From an uncultured Pedosphaera sp. (lineage in GTDB: Bacteria > Verrucomicrobiota > Verrucomicrobiia > Limisphaerales > Pedosphaeraceae), in assembly GCA_903918755.1 (NCBI GenBank), contig CAIXFN010000084.1, positions 1 through 36,337 on the forward strand: a stretch of 36,337 bases of DNA, in the 5' to 3' direction. Made by a program: the position numbers and the translations under genes. This document shows positions 14,128 to 23,300 of this stretch, in pieces. The notes beneath the pieces were generated by a model. It was not told the origin of the DNA. It saw only the letters and a program-made list of their open reading frames with translations, and did not search any database. The stretch's first letter is position 1. Every line of letters begins with the position of its first letter.

Positions 14128-15489
14128 TCATTGCTCCCAATCGGTCCAGGTCACCAGATCCGCCAGCGCCGGCCGGCCGTCGTGACGCCAGGCCAGCGGC
14201 GGTTGTTGCATTTTTCCCAGCGGACAAACCCGGGTCACCCCCCAGCGGCCCAACTGCGCCACCAAAGGCGTCGCTTCCTCTTCCGTGGCCGCCAGTCCCA
14301 CGGTCGAGACGCTGCCGCGCACCGCGTCCGCGTTCTGTAGCGCGTCCGCCAGATCACGCACCGGTTTCACGTAAATGAAACGATGCAAGCAGGATAATTG
14401 GAACCGCGGTTCGGCCTCGTACACGACCGTCCAGGCCGTGGAATTCTCGCTGCACCAATGCCGGGTGTCGGGCGAATGCGCCGCGCGCACTTCGTAAAAC
14501 GCCCGCCGGTTCGCGATGACCGCGGCCGTTTCTGTGGGCAGAGTGCCCCGCGGTTCCGTCCGCTCCCGGCGCTCCAGTTCCTTGGCCAGCAACTCCGCGA
14601 AATACTCGCCGCCCGATCCCGCGCCGCTTTCTACATACAGCACATGCGGAGAAAGGCAGCCCAATTGATCCCACGCCACCACATCGGCCGCCGCCGCCGC
14701 CGCGACCTTCCGCGCGCCATTACCCGCGGCGGCGGCCGCCGTCACGTACCCAAAACTCACCTTGTGACCGTAAGTCAGCAAGCGGGACCGCGCGGGCACC
14801 CGTCGGCGCAGTTCTGCCAGGGTTTCATCACTGCCGGTGGCCGTCACGCAGTCGGACTCCTGGAACAATACGTTTTCCAGCGCGGTATTGCCCCCGCGCC
14901 ACTCCGCCACTTCCAGGCACGCGCCCAGCTTGTGGTCCGTGTCGTACAGGGAGTGCGCGAACAAACGCGGCAAAAAAGCCGCCCCGGAAGGACATTTGAT
15001 GAATTGCGCGGAGCGGGTCAGAATCCCCAGCATGATGCTTAGGAACGTGGGATTGGGGATCCGGCCGGCGGCGATGTGAAAAATGAACTCCGGCCCGCTT
15101 GCCATCGCCGCGCGCTGGGCCTTTTGCTCGGCCGCAGTGGCCACGGGACCGTCCAACCGCAAGCCCATCCCCAGGTCCTGGGTGATCAACGCCTGCAATT
15201 TATCCCCGGTGATTTCCCGGAAAAATCCATCCAGTCCCGCCGCCAGCGTGGCCGGGGCAAATCCGGTGGCCTTCGGCCCCTGTTCCAAGGCAATCTGCCG
15301 AAAGGGATAATCGGGCTGCAACCAGTTGTCGGCCGTATCCGCCAGCAACCGGATCAGGGCCGGAGTGCTGCGGATTGCGAGATACTGTTCCCGGTTCCGC
15401 TTGAGGGTCCGGCACGCCTCTTCGATCATCGCCGGACTGAACGTCGCCTCGGGCGGCAGGTCCGCCAAAAAGTAATTGGGAAGCTCCAT
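14128..15489 (-). CDS. LuxC-like acyl-CoA reductase
   Basis: A 453-aa protein of the LuxC/acyl-CoA reductase family (aldehyde-dehydrogenase fold), which reduces activated acyl groups to aldehydes with NADPH. The best landmark is WDQLGCLSPHVLYVESG at 273-289, with the probable acyl-accepting Cys278, a signature of LuxC. Other family-like parts are FHIAAGRIPNPTFLSIMLG (about 137-155) and the KCPSGAAFLPRL segment (165-176). The partner LuxE-like gene sits two genes upstream in the same operon, 4-nt spacing to the MFS gene. No luciferase genes are present, so this is not a light-producing system. The product aldehyde is unknown. Confidence 0.82.
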   Translation of the reverse strand: MELPNYFLADLPPEATFSPAMIEEACRTLKRNREQYLAIRSTPALIRLLADTADNWLQPDYPFRQIALEQGPKATGFAPATLAAGLDGFFREITGDKLQALITQDLGMGLRLDGPVATAAEQKAQRAAMASGPEFIFHIAAGRIPNPTFLSIMLGILTRSAQFIKCPSGAAFLPRLFAHSLYDTDHKLGACLEVAEWRGGNTALENVLFQESDCVTATGSDETLAELRRRVPARSRLLTYGHKVSFGYVTAAAAAGNGARKVAAAAAADVVAWDQLGCLSPHVLYVESGAGSGGEYFAELLAKELERRERTEPRGTLPTETAAVIANRRAFYEVRAAHSPDTRHWCSENSTAWTVVYEAEPRFQLSCLHRFIYVKPVRDLADALQNADAVRGSVSTVGLAATEEEATPLVAQLGRWGVTRVCPLGKMQQPPLAWRHDGRPALADLVTWTDWEQ

Positions 15490-15493
15490 GTTC

Positions 15494-16741
15494 TTAATTT
15501 GTTTCGGTGTTCAACTGGGTTGTTTCCAATCCTTCGCGGCGACGAATCGCGTGCAGCAAGGGCAAGCCCAGCAGCGAGCCCAGGATGAAGAGCGCGAGCG
15601 ACCAGAAAATAATGTGATAACTGTGCGGCAACCCGACTTCGGTCGGACCGAGTCGCTTGACCATTCCGCCCACCACCCAATGCGCCAGATTACCCAACAG
15701 ACCGCCCAGGGTGCTAAAGAGCCCGAAAACCCGGCCCCGCACCGCATCCGGCACGGAATCCATCACGGCCGCTTCCACCACGGGATAGCTGGCGAGGAAG
15801 AAAAACCCGTACGTCATTAGCACCAAAAACATCGCCCCTTTCGGCACGAACGGGAACAGCACAATCATGGAAGTTGCCGCCAGCAACAGGAGCATGATGG
15901 TCCGGATCCGGCCCCGGTCGCTCAGATGCCCAAACAGCGGATTGCTGACCGCGGATGCCAGGAAAATGCCGGAGACAATCAGTCCCGTGGTTTTGGGACT
16001 GAAGCCATGCGCATTCTGCAAAAACAGCGAGCTCAGGCTGGCCACCCCGGACCCGCCAAAATCGCGCAAACTGAAGCATAAAGCCGCCCCCAGAAAAAAA
16101 GCCCACAATGCCCCGGTGGGGAAGAGCTTTCCCGTCGGCACTCCGGGTTTCGCCCGGGGCCGCACCGCGGCCCGGTCCTCCTGCGCCAGCCAGTAAAAAA
16201 CCGGCGCGAACGCGATCCCCAACCCGCCCAATTCCAGGACCGGCGGACGCCAACTGCCGGTCGTCGCCGCGCGCCATCCCGCATAGATCGGCCCCACAAA
16301 AAAACCAACGCTGGCGCCGATGGCCACCAGGCCCAGCGCCCGCCCGGTGTTTTCCGGGAACAAGCGCGCCGCCAGGGCGGTCGCCGCTGGATGATAAAAA
16401 CTGCCGCCGAAACCAGCCAGGATCACCGCGAGCAAGGCGAACATAAAGTTCGGCGCCAGCCCCAGGCAAATGAACCCCAAGCCATTAACCGCCAGGCCGA
16501 ACGCCAGCAACTTCTTCCGGCTGTAACGATCCGCCAGGACTCCCATCGGATAACTCGGCAAATAATACGCCGTGGCCATCACCGTCACCAACAGGGTGGC
16601 CTCCTCCACGCCGGAGAGTTTCAAATCCTTCTGCATCAGGAGATACAGCGGAATGAGAGCGATCTGGTACGCGTGGGTGAATCCGTGCAAAATGCCGGAA
16701 AGCCACAGGGTGCGGGTTTTGTGATCGTGGGATGGGTTCAT
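15494..16741 (-). CDS. MFS transporter, 12 membrane segments
   Basis: A 415-aa major facilitator. Motif A appears as GVLADRYSRKK (67-77) between membrane segments 2 and 3. Repeated hydrophobic spans cover the whole protein, with a central charged loop near 190-205 (QEDRAAVRPRAKPG), as expected for two six-helix halves. It is enclosed between the LuxE-like and LuxC-like genes, with 3-nt and 4-nt spacings, so it is very likely co-translated with them. An export role for the product of that pair, or import of its precursor, is inference. The overall look is nearest to the fosmidomycin-resistance-like MFS branch, but the substrate cannot be read from sequence. Confidence 0.85.
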   Translation of the reverse strand: MNPSHDHKTRTLWLSGILHGFTHAYQIALIPLYLLMQKDLKLSGVEEATLLVTVMATAYYLPSYPMGVLADRYSRKKLLAFGLAVNGLGFICLGLAPNFMFALLAVILAGFGGSFYHPAATALAARLFPENTGRALGLVAIGASVGFFVGPIYAGWRAATTGSWRPPVLELGGLGIAFAPVFYWLAQEDRAAVRPRAKPGVPTGKLFPTGALWAFFLGAALCFSLRDFGGSGVASLSSLFLQNAHGFSPKTTGLIVSGIFLASAVSNPLFGHLSDRGRIRTIMLLLLAATSMIVLFPFVPKGAMFLVLMTYGFFFLASYPVVEAAVMDSVPDAVRGRVFGLFSTLGGLLGNLAHWVVGGMVKRLGPTEVGLPHSYHIIFWSLALFILGSLLGLPLLHAIRRREGLETTQLNTETN

Positions 16742-16744
16742 GAT

Positions 16745-17860
16745 TCAGGCACTCTGCAAGGAACAGCCGCGCGGTTCCGCCAGTTCGGCGCGACCGAGCA
16801 ATTCAAACTCCCCCCCCCGGCGCACCCCCAAATCTTCCGTCTGGACCGCCATGACGGAACGCAGGTTCGCGAGATCATAAATGCGCAACAATCCCGTTTC
16901 CCCTTCCGCCACTTCCCGGCCCGTTTCCGGCGACACCACTTGCACCCGCGCCCAAGGGGGAAAGGCAAACTGCCGCCCGCGGGATTGTGCCCGTCCTGCC
17001 ACCCCGTCATAACCTTGGGAACTCAGTTCGCTCATCCCGTATTCGCGAATGATCCATTGCGGTCCCACCCCCAACCGCTGCGTCATCCAGTCGTGCAATT
17101 CTTCCTTCGGAACGATCCGTGACCTGCCTTTATAGCCTCCCGTTTCCATGATCCGGGAACCGGCTGGAAGCTCCAATCGCACCCCGCGTTCCGTCAGAAA
17201 ATCCAGCCAATGCACAAAATTAAACGCCGTGCCCAGCAACATCACCGGCCCGGCCACCGCCCGCGCCTCAACCGCCGCCAAAACTTTGGCCCCGTCCAAA
17301 CTCCACCCATTCTCCCCACCCGCTTCACCCAAAAATTCAGCGCCCCCACCCTGCCCTAGCGTCGCCAGCATATGGACCAGCGAAGAATGTGGGGCGGCCT
17401 CCGGCGTGGGAGTCAGCGCCAGCATTCCCATCCGCGCGCTTGCGGTTGCTCCTTCGGGCAACAGATGCGGCGCAAACCAGCCCTGCAAGGAAGCTTCATA
17501 AACGGCCAAAGAATTCGCATCATGAAAGTGCCGGCTGTGACGTTGCCCGGTGGTGCCGCTCGAATGAAAAACGCGCGCCCGTACCGCTTCGGGAAGGCTG
17601 GTCAAATCCCCTTCTTTGAAGGCGCTCACGGAAATCGCCGGAATCTGCCGCCAATCCTCCACCCCGGCCGGGGTCACCCCGCGGGCCGAGCAAAACCGGC
17701 GATAGACCGGGTTCGCGGCAAATTGGAGCGCAAACAACTCGAGCGCCCACTGGTTAAACTCCTCTTCGCCAAAGCCTGTGCCTGGCTGGCTTGAAGAAGC
17801 CAGCCCGATGGCCATACGCAAGCGTACGGCGTAATCCGGAAAGGATGATGAATGGTTCAC
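16745..17860 (-). CDS. LuxE-like acyl-protein synthetase / acyl-activating enzyme
   Basis: A 371-aa protein of the LuxE (acyl-protein synthetase) family, which adenylates a carboxylic acid and hands it to a partner reductase. The adenylate-binding motif SSGTTG is at 100-105. The region LELFALQFAANPVYRRFCSA (40-59) is typical of the family opening, and the EYGMSELSSQGYD block lies near two-thirds of the protein. The chosen start is a GTG at 17860; an in-frame ATG lies 16 codons later, and neither has a clear Shine-Dalgarno. It is the first gene of the operon with MFS, LuxC-like and QueD. Two hairpins lie in its first codons. Confidence 0.8.
   Translation of the reverse strand: MNHSSSFPDYAVRLRMAIGLASSSQPGTGFGEEEFNQWALELFALQFAANPVYRRFCSARGVTPAGVEDWRQIPAISVSAFKEGDLTSLPEAVRARVFHSSGTTGQRHSRHFHDANSLAVYEASLQGWFAPHLLPEGATASARMGMLALTPTPEAAPHSSLVHMLATLGQGGGAEFLGEAGGENGWSLDGAKVLAAVEARAVAGPVMLLGTAFNFVHWLDFLTERGVRLELPAGSRIMETGGYKGRSRIVPKEELHDWMTQRLGVGPQWIIREYGMSELSSQGYDGVAGRAQSRGRQFAFPPWARVQVVSPETGREVAEGETGLLRIYDLANLRSVMAVQTEDLGVRRGGEFELLGRAELAEPRGCSLQSA
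17784..17829 (-). promoter_or_regulatory. Two hairpins at the 5' end of the luxE-like gene
   Basis: GGCTGGCTT (17784-17792) and AAGCCAGCC (17797-17805) form a perfect 9-bp stem with a 4-nt loop. A second small inverted repeat, TACGC-AA-GCGTA, follows at about 17815-17826. Both fall within the first codons after the GTG start. They could act on translation or be an inserted repeat. Confidence 0.3.
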
Positions 17861-18106
17861 GCGGTTTTTCGATCCACTGCCGGGTTGGTTTTCCGCCACA
17901 ACCCGGCCCCAAATCTGCCCCAAACGCCCCAAATGTCGAGTCCCAAAAACCCGTTCCGGCGGGCGAAGAACTGCCCTGAGTTTACCCGGTGGAAAACAGC
18001 ACTGCCTTCGCCCCAAGCGCAGAAAGTGCGGATTTATTGGATCGACAATCCGATTGTTGGGAGTCGCGTTTGCGTGAATTTTTCGGATGCCCGAAGGAGG
18101 TCATTC
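17861..18106. other. Intergenic region upstream of the luxE-like operon
   Basis: About 245 bp without a credible gene, between the UPF0175 stop and the operon. No PIN-domain toxin start (DUF3368 type) is found where one would be expected after UPF0175. No promoter could be assigned with confidence. Confidence 0.4.
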
Positions 18107-18358
18107 TCAGCCAAGGGCCAGCTCCCGTCGCAGTTCTTCCTGCCTCAAGTCAAACGTGCAGACTCCATAATCACCAAGTTTTGCCAAAAAATAAGGCTTG
18201 GGAACGCCGGCTAGCTCCGCGGCAGCGCCGGATGACAGTCGGCCGAGTTCATAAAGTTTGACCGCCGCCGCAAACAGCAACTCCCTACCCAACGCCTCGT
18301 TCGGCACCTTCAGTGCCAAAGACGCCGTTTCCGGCAGATGCATCACCACTTCGGTCAT
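18107..18358 (-). CDS. UPF0175-family small protein, possible orphan antitoxin
   Basis: An 83-aa protein with the UPF0175 pattern: an N-terminal beta strand (VVMHLPETASLALKVP), a helix AAAVKLYELGRLSSGAAAELAG, and the end FLAKLGDYGVCTFDLRQEEL. This helix-turn-helix-like family often pairs with a PIN-domain (DUF3368) toxin. Here no toxin gene follows, so it is either an orphan antitoxin or a stand-alone regulator. It is divergently oriented from der with 126 bp between the start codons. The family call is good; the function is unproven. Confidence 0.72.
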   Translation of the reverse strand: MTEVVMHLPETASLALKVPNEALGRELLFAAAVKLYELGRLSSGAAAELAGVPKPYFLAKLGDYGVCTFDLRQEELRRELALG

Positions 18359-18484
18359 GGGCTGAGCCTACGCTGGATAGGGGCGACCGTCAAAAGTTCC
18401 TCCGCGCTGCTAATCCGTCTGTCGCCAAATTGCGCTGGCGGAATGACTCGCTTTTCCCCCCGCGCTGGAGCATGTTGGCATGAT

Positions 18485-20017
18485 ATGTCAGGATTGATTG
18501 CTATTGTTGGTCGGCCGAATGTGGGGAAGTCCGCGCTGTTTAACCGGATTGTGGGGAAGCGTATCGCCATCGTTCATGATGAACCCGGTGTGACGCGGGA
18601 CCGCGTCAGCGCCGAGGCGGAATGGGGTGGACGCGCCTTCACCCTCGTGGACACGGGAGGCATCGGCTTGTTGCGACGCGAAAAGGCCGCCGACATCATC
18701 GCCAAATCCGCCCTCGAACAGGTGGACCTGGCGATTTCCGCGGCGCAAGTTATTCTGCTGGTGGTCAATGTCCAGGAAGGCATTGTGCCACTGGATCGGG
18801 AAGTCGCCGCCAAACTGCGCCAATCGGGCAAGCCCGTTCTGGTGCTCGCAAACAAGGTGGACACCCACCGCTTGGAAGCCGCGGCCATGGAATTTACCGA
18901 ATTGGGCTTTGATCGGGTCTTCCCCGTCAGCGCCATTCACGGCGAAGGCATCCAAAATTTGATGAAGTGTGCGTTGGATTTGCTGCCGGTGGAGACGGCT
19001 GAACCCACCGCGGAACCGGCCGCACCAGACGACGGCAGCCCGCCTCCGGAACCGGGTGAAGAGGTCGCTCCCCGGCTCAAGGGACCGCTCAAAATTGCCA
19101 TCGTTGGCCGCCCGAACGTCGGCAAATCGTCCTTAATCAATCAATTGACGAATTCCGACCGCGTGATCGTGAGCCCCATCCCCGGTACCACCCGGGATTC
19201 CGTGGATGTGCCCTTCACGGTGACGGCGGACGGGATTGAACATTCCTATATCCTGATTGACACCGCCGGCATCCGGAAATCCAAAAGCATAGATGATTCG
19301 GTGGAATTTTTCAGTGTGAAGCGTTCCGAGGAATCGATCGCCCGCTGTGATATCGCGGTTCTGGTCCTGGATGCCGAGGCCGGCATCACGGAACAAGACA
19401 AGAAGGTGGCCGATCGGATTGTGGAGCACCACCGGGCCTGTATCGTGGTGGTGAACAAGTGGGATCTGGTGGAAGAACAGGTGAAACGGGCCCGCGAAGA
19501 GGAGATGGAGCGCCGGGACGATAAACACCGCAACCGGGACGCACGTCGGGAAAAGCACCTGACCACCCTCGGCGAATTCGGCGAATGGGTGCAGCGCCAC
19601 CTCTTCTTCCTCGATTATGCCCCGGTCATTTTCACCTCGGCCCAATCCGGCTTCCATCTGGATCGATTACTGGAAGCCGTCCGCTACGTGGCGGACCAGT
19701 TGCGCCAGAAAGTGCCGACCGCCTTGCTGAATCGCACCATCAATGACGCGATCGAAAAACGCCCCCCGATTAGTGCGGCGGGCCACCGGGTGAAGTTTTT
19801 TTATGCCACCCAAGTTCGCCAAGCTCCCCCCACGTTCCTGCTGTTTGTGAACCGGGATGAACTGTTTTCCGATGGGTACAAGAAGTTTCTGGGCGATGAA
19901 TTGCGCCGGGCCTTCGGCTATGAAGGTTGCCCCTTGATTTTGGTCCCCAAGGCCCGGCCCAAAACCGTCGAACCCAAGCGTAAATACCGCACGACGGAAC
20001 AGCCATCCCGGCATTGA
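18485..20017 (+). CDS. der: Der (EngA), tandem-GTPase ribosome assembly factor
   Basis: A 510-aa essential GTPase acting in 50S subunit maturation. It has two G domains: the first G1 motif GRPNVGKS at 9-16 with DTGG and NKVD, the second G1 at 208-215 (GRPNVGKS again) with DTAG and NKWD. A C-terminal KH-like domain (RAPP-like region, KFFYATQVRQAPPTFLLFVN) follows. The linker between G domains is acidic and Pro-rich, and a charged insertion (about 339-360, REEEMERRDDKHRNRDARRE) lengthens G domain 2. The start at 18485 places the G1 motif at the standard distance from Met; an upstream ATG at 18338 would add 49 non-family residues. Confidence 0.96.
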   Translation: MSGLIAIVGRPNVGKSALFNRIVGKRIAIVHDEPGVTRDRVSAEAEWGGRAFTLVDTGGIGLLRREKAADIIAKSALEQVDLAISAAQVILLVVNVQEGIVPLDREVAAKLRQSGKPVLVLANKVDTHRLEAAAMEFTELGFDRVFPVSAIHGEGIQNLMKCALDLLPVETAEPTAEPAAPDDGSPPPEPGEEVAPRLKGPLKIAIVGRPNVGKSSLINQLTNSDRVIVSPIPGTTRDSVDVPFTVTADGIEHSYILIDTAGIRKSKSIDDSVEFFSVKRSEESIARCDIAVLVLDAEAGITEQDKKVADRIVEHHRACIVVVNKWDLVEEQVKRAREEEMERRDDKHRNRDARREKHLTTLGEFGEWVQRHLFFLDYAPVIFTSAQSGFHLDRLLEAVRYVADQLRQKVPTALLNRTINDAIEKRPPISAAGHRVKFFYATQVRQAPPTFLLFVNRDELFSDGYKKFLGDELRRAFGYEGCPLILVPKARPKTVEPKRKYRTTEQPSRH

Positions 20018-20324
20018 GCGCGACGGGGGTTCCGGACGGTAATACCACACTTGTAAACGTGACTTTTTGGTTAAATTAACCAGCAGGTTGTGTGAAAATC
20101 CGTGGAAATATCGTTAGCGTAAATTTTTCCCCAAAATTTTCTTGCCACCACTACATATAGTGGCTAATTATTATACGTAACCCTACTGGAAGGGGTATTG
20201 GTCGTTTCATCCAATATTCCATATCCAGAAAATAGGTCGTAAATTGAAATTTTTCGCCTCGCCAGCCTGTTCGGAGACGAGCGGGCGCTACATCCAGCAT
20301 TTAATTCCGTCGGAAAGGTAAAAC
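20018..20324 (+). promoter_or_regulatory. Upstream region of nrdJ
   Basis: About 300 bp without a gene, noticeably AT-rich compared with its surroundings. It carries the nrdJ promoter with an NrdR box. I looked for the conserved B12-box of a cobalamin riboswitch (GCCACTG) and did not find it. Near the start codon AAAGG lies a few nucleotides before the ATG at 20325. Confidence 0.55.
20142..20170 (+). promoter_or_regulatory. nrdJ promoter with embedded NrdR box
   Basis: TTGCCA (20142-20147) and TAATTA (20165-20170) are spaced by 17 nt. The spacer begins with CCACTACATATAGTGG (20148-20163), a near-perfect palindrome that fits the NrdR consensus (ACACwAtATaTwGTGT type). Binding there would cover the promoter core and repress when dATP is high. 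A second box about 31 bp away, common for NrdR, is not evident. Confidence 0.65.
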
Positions 20325-23300
20325 ATGATCGATACCCGCAAGCCAGCCTTGTCGTCCTCGCGCGCGAAAGCGCCCCGCCGTGCCACCCCGGTTTCCTCTG
20401 CCGAACGCGGATCCCGGAAGGCCCCCCTCGCGACCAAGAAGTCGCTCCCCGTCCCCCGCATCTTCAGTGACGCGAAGGTGAAGCCGTTCGACCAGTTGGA
20501 ATGGGAAAAACGCACTGCTGAAATCACGGATGATGGCGGGAAGGTCATTTTTAAGCAGGAAAACGTGGAAGTACCCAAGTCCTGGTCAATTCTCGCCACG
20601 AAAGTGGTGGTTTCCAAGTATTTCTATGGTGAACAGCACACTTCGGAACGCGAAACTTCCGTTCGCCAGTTGATTCACCGGATTTGCCGCACCATCACGG
20701 ATTGGGGCATCAAGGATGGCTATTTCAGTGTGGCGGATGGCGAGATCTTTTTTGACGAACTGACCTGGTTGTGCGTCAACCAATACGGGGCTTTCAATTC
20801 CCCGGTTTGGTTTAACGTGGGGCTGTATCATCAGTACGGCATTGGCAAGAACTCCAGCAAAGGCAACTGGTTTTATAATCGCCAGACCGGTCAGGCGGAG
20901 CGCGCGGCCACGCAGTATGAGTATCCCCAAGGCAGCGCCTGCTTCATCCAGTCCGTGGAAGACAACATGGAGGACATCATGCGCTTGGCCTATAGCGAGG
21001 CCATGCTGTTCAAATACGGTTCCGGCACCGGCACCGATTTGAGCCCCATCCGCTCCAGCCGGGAAAAACTGAGCGGCGGCGGGCGCCCCAGCGGTCCCCT
21101 CTCGTTTCTGCGGGTTTATGACCAGGTGGCTAATGTTGTGAAATCCGGCGGCAAAACCCGCCGGGCGGCCAAGATGAATACCCTGCGCGACTGGCACGGC
21201 GACATTGAGGAATTCATTGACGCCAAGCAAAAAGAAGAGCGCAAAGCCTGGGCGTTGATCGAACAGGGTTATGACGGCTCGTACAATGGCCCCGCCTACG
21301 GCAGCGTCATGTACCAGAACGAAAACCTCTCCGTTCGCGTCAGCGATGAGTTCATGACGGCCGCCGGGAACGGGGCCGAATGGTGGACCCGGTCGGTAAC
21401 GAGCGGCAAGCCGCTGGAAAAGAAAAACGCGAGCGAATTGCTCAACAAGATCGCTGAGGGCACCTGGGTGTGCGGCGATCCGGGTTTGCAATACGACGGC
21501 GCCATTCAAAAGTGGCACACCTGCAAGGGCACGGAACCCATTCACTCCACCAACCCCTGCTCGGAATATGTGTTCCTAAACAACACCGCCTGCAATCTGG
21601 CGTCTTTGAATCTGATGAAATTCAAGCGCACCGACAGTGTCTTTGATGTCGAACGTTACAAGGCGGCTGTGCGCATTTTCATCACCGCGCAGGAAATCAT
21701 TGTGGATAACGCCAGTTATCCCACCAAGGACATCGCCGAAAACTCCCACATCTACCGGACCTTGGGGCTCGGTTATGCCAACCTGGGATCGCTGATCATG
21801 AGCTACGGACTGGCCTACGATTCCGATGAAGGCCGCGCGCTCGCCGGGGCCCTCACGGCGATCATGACCGGGCAGGCGTATGAACAATCCGCGGAAACCG
21901 CCAGCATTATGGGAGCGTTCAAGGGGTATCGTGACGCCCGGTGTGCCCATGTCAGCAAACCCGTCGCCCCGGACAATGTTGAGTCGATGCTCAAGGTGAT
22001 CAAATTGCATCGGGAAGCCGTGGAAAACATTCAACCGAGCCGCGAATTCCACTACCTCAAGGAGGAAGCTCGCCGGGCTTGGGATCTGGCGTTGGAGCGT
22101 GGTCAACAGCACGGCTATCGCAATGCCCAGGTGACCGTCCTCGCACCCACCGGCACCATCGCCTTCCTCATGGATTGCGACACCACCGGCGTCGAGCCGG
22201 ACATCGCGCTGGTGAAATACAAATTGCTGGCGGGCGGCGGCACCCTGAAAATCGTCAATCGCACTGTGCCCGAGGCACTCCACCGGCTGGGCTATTCTGT
22301 AGCCGCCGCCGAAAAAATTGTCGCCCACATCGCCCAATACGACACGATTGAAGACGTGGAGGATCACGGCAAGACTGTTCCCAGCGGTTTGAAGCATGAG
22401 CATTTGTCCGTGTTTGATTGCGCGTTCAAGGCCTATCAAGGCAAACGCAGCATCGGCTATATGGCGCATCTTCAGATGATGGGCGCGGCCCAGCCCTTCA
22501 TCAGTGGCGCCATTTCCAAAACCGTGAATTTGCCGCAGGATTGCACCGTGACGGACATCCGGGACGCCTATGTCCAGGCCTGGAAAATGGGGCTCAAGTG
22601 CGTCGCGATTTATCGCGACGGCTCGAAGCGTTCCCAGCCGCTGAACACGAAGAAGACCAATGAAGGTGGCGACAAGTCCGAGGGGGCCTCGAATCCGCGC
22701 CTCAAGGAACTCGAGACCGAAGTGGCGCAACTGCGCCAGCAGGCGGTCCAACCGCTGCGCCGGCGTCTGCCCGACACCCGCGCCGCGGTCACACACAAAT
22801 TCGATATTGCCGGCCACGAAGGTTATCTCACCGTCGGGTTGTTCGAAAACGGCCAGCCGGGCGAACTTTTTGTGACCATGGCCAAGGAAGGCTCCACCAT
22901 TGGCGGTTTGATGGACAGCATTGGCACCCTCACCAGCATGGCTCTCCAATACGGGGTGCCGCTGGAGGCGCTCGTGAAGAAATTTGCCCACCAACGCTTC
23001 GAACCATCGGGCTTCACCAAGAACCCGGAAGTGCGCAATGCCTCCTCTATCACCGATTACGTCTTCCGTTGGATGGCGTTTCAATTCATCCCCGGCTATC
23101 GGGAAAACAACGGCCTGAACCGTGCCCAAGGTGAGCTGGCCATTCCGGGACTGCTGGCTGAAGTCAAAAAGGCGGTCAATCGCCCGGTTCCCGAACTCGC
23201 CCTGGCGGAAGAAAATGACCCCCTCGAGGCGAACCCTGCCCCTGTCGAGACCGGCAATGGCCATGGGCACGGGAACGGGAATGGTCATAAGACGGCCGCA

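Noticed and set aside
13746-17860. Bioluminescence (lux) operon
   Set aside because: LuxC-like and LuxE-like proteins are present but no luciferase (LuxA/LuxB) or flavin reductase is encoded.
20018-20324. Cobalamin riboswitch upstream of nrdJ
   Set aside because: The conserved B12 box and the expected stems are not found, and the AT-rich stretch is explained by a promoter with an NrdR box.
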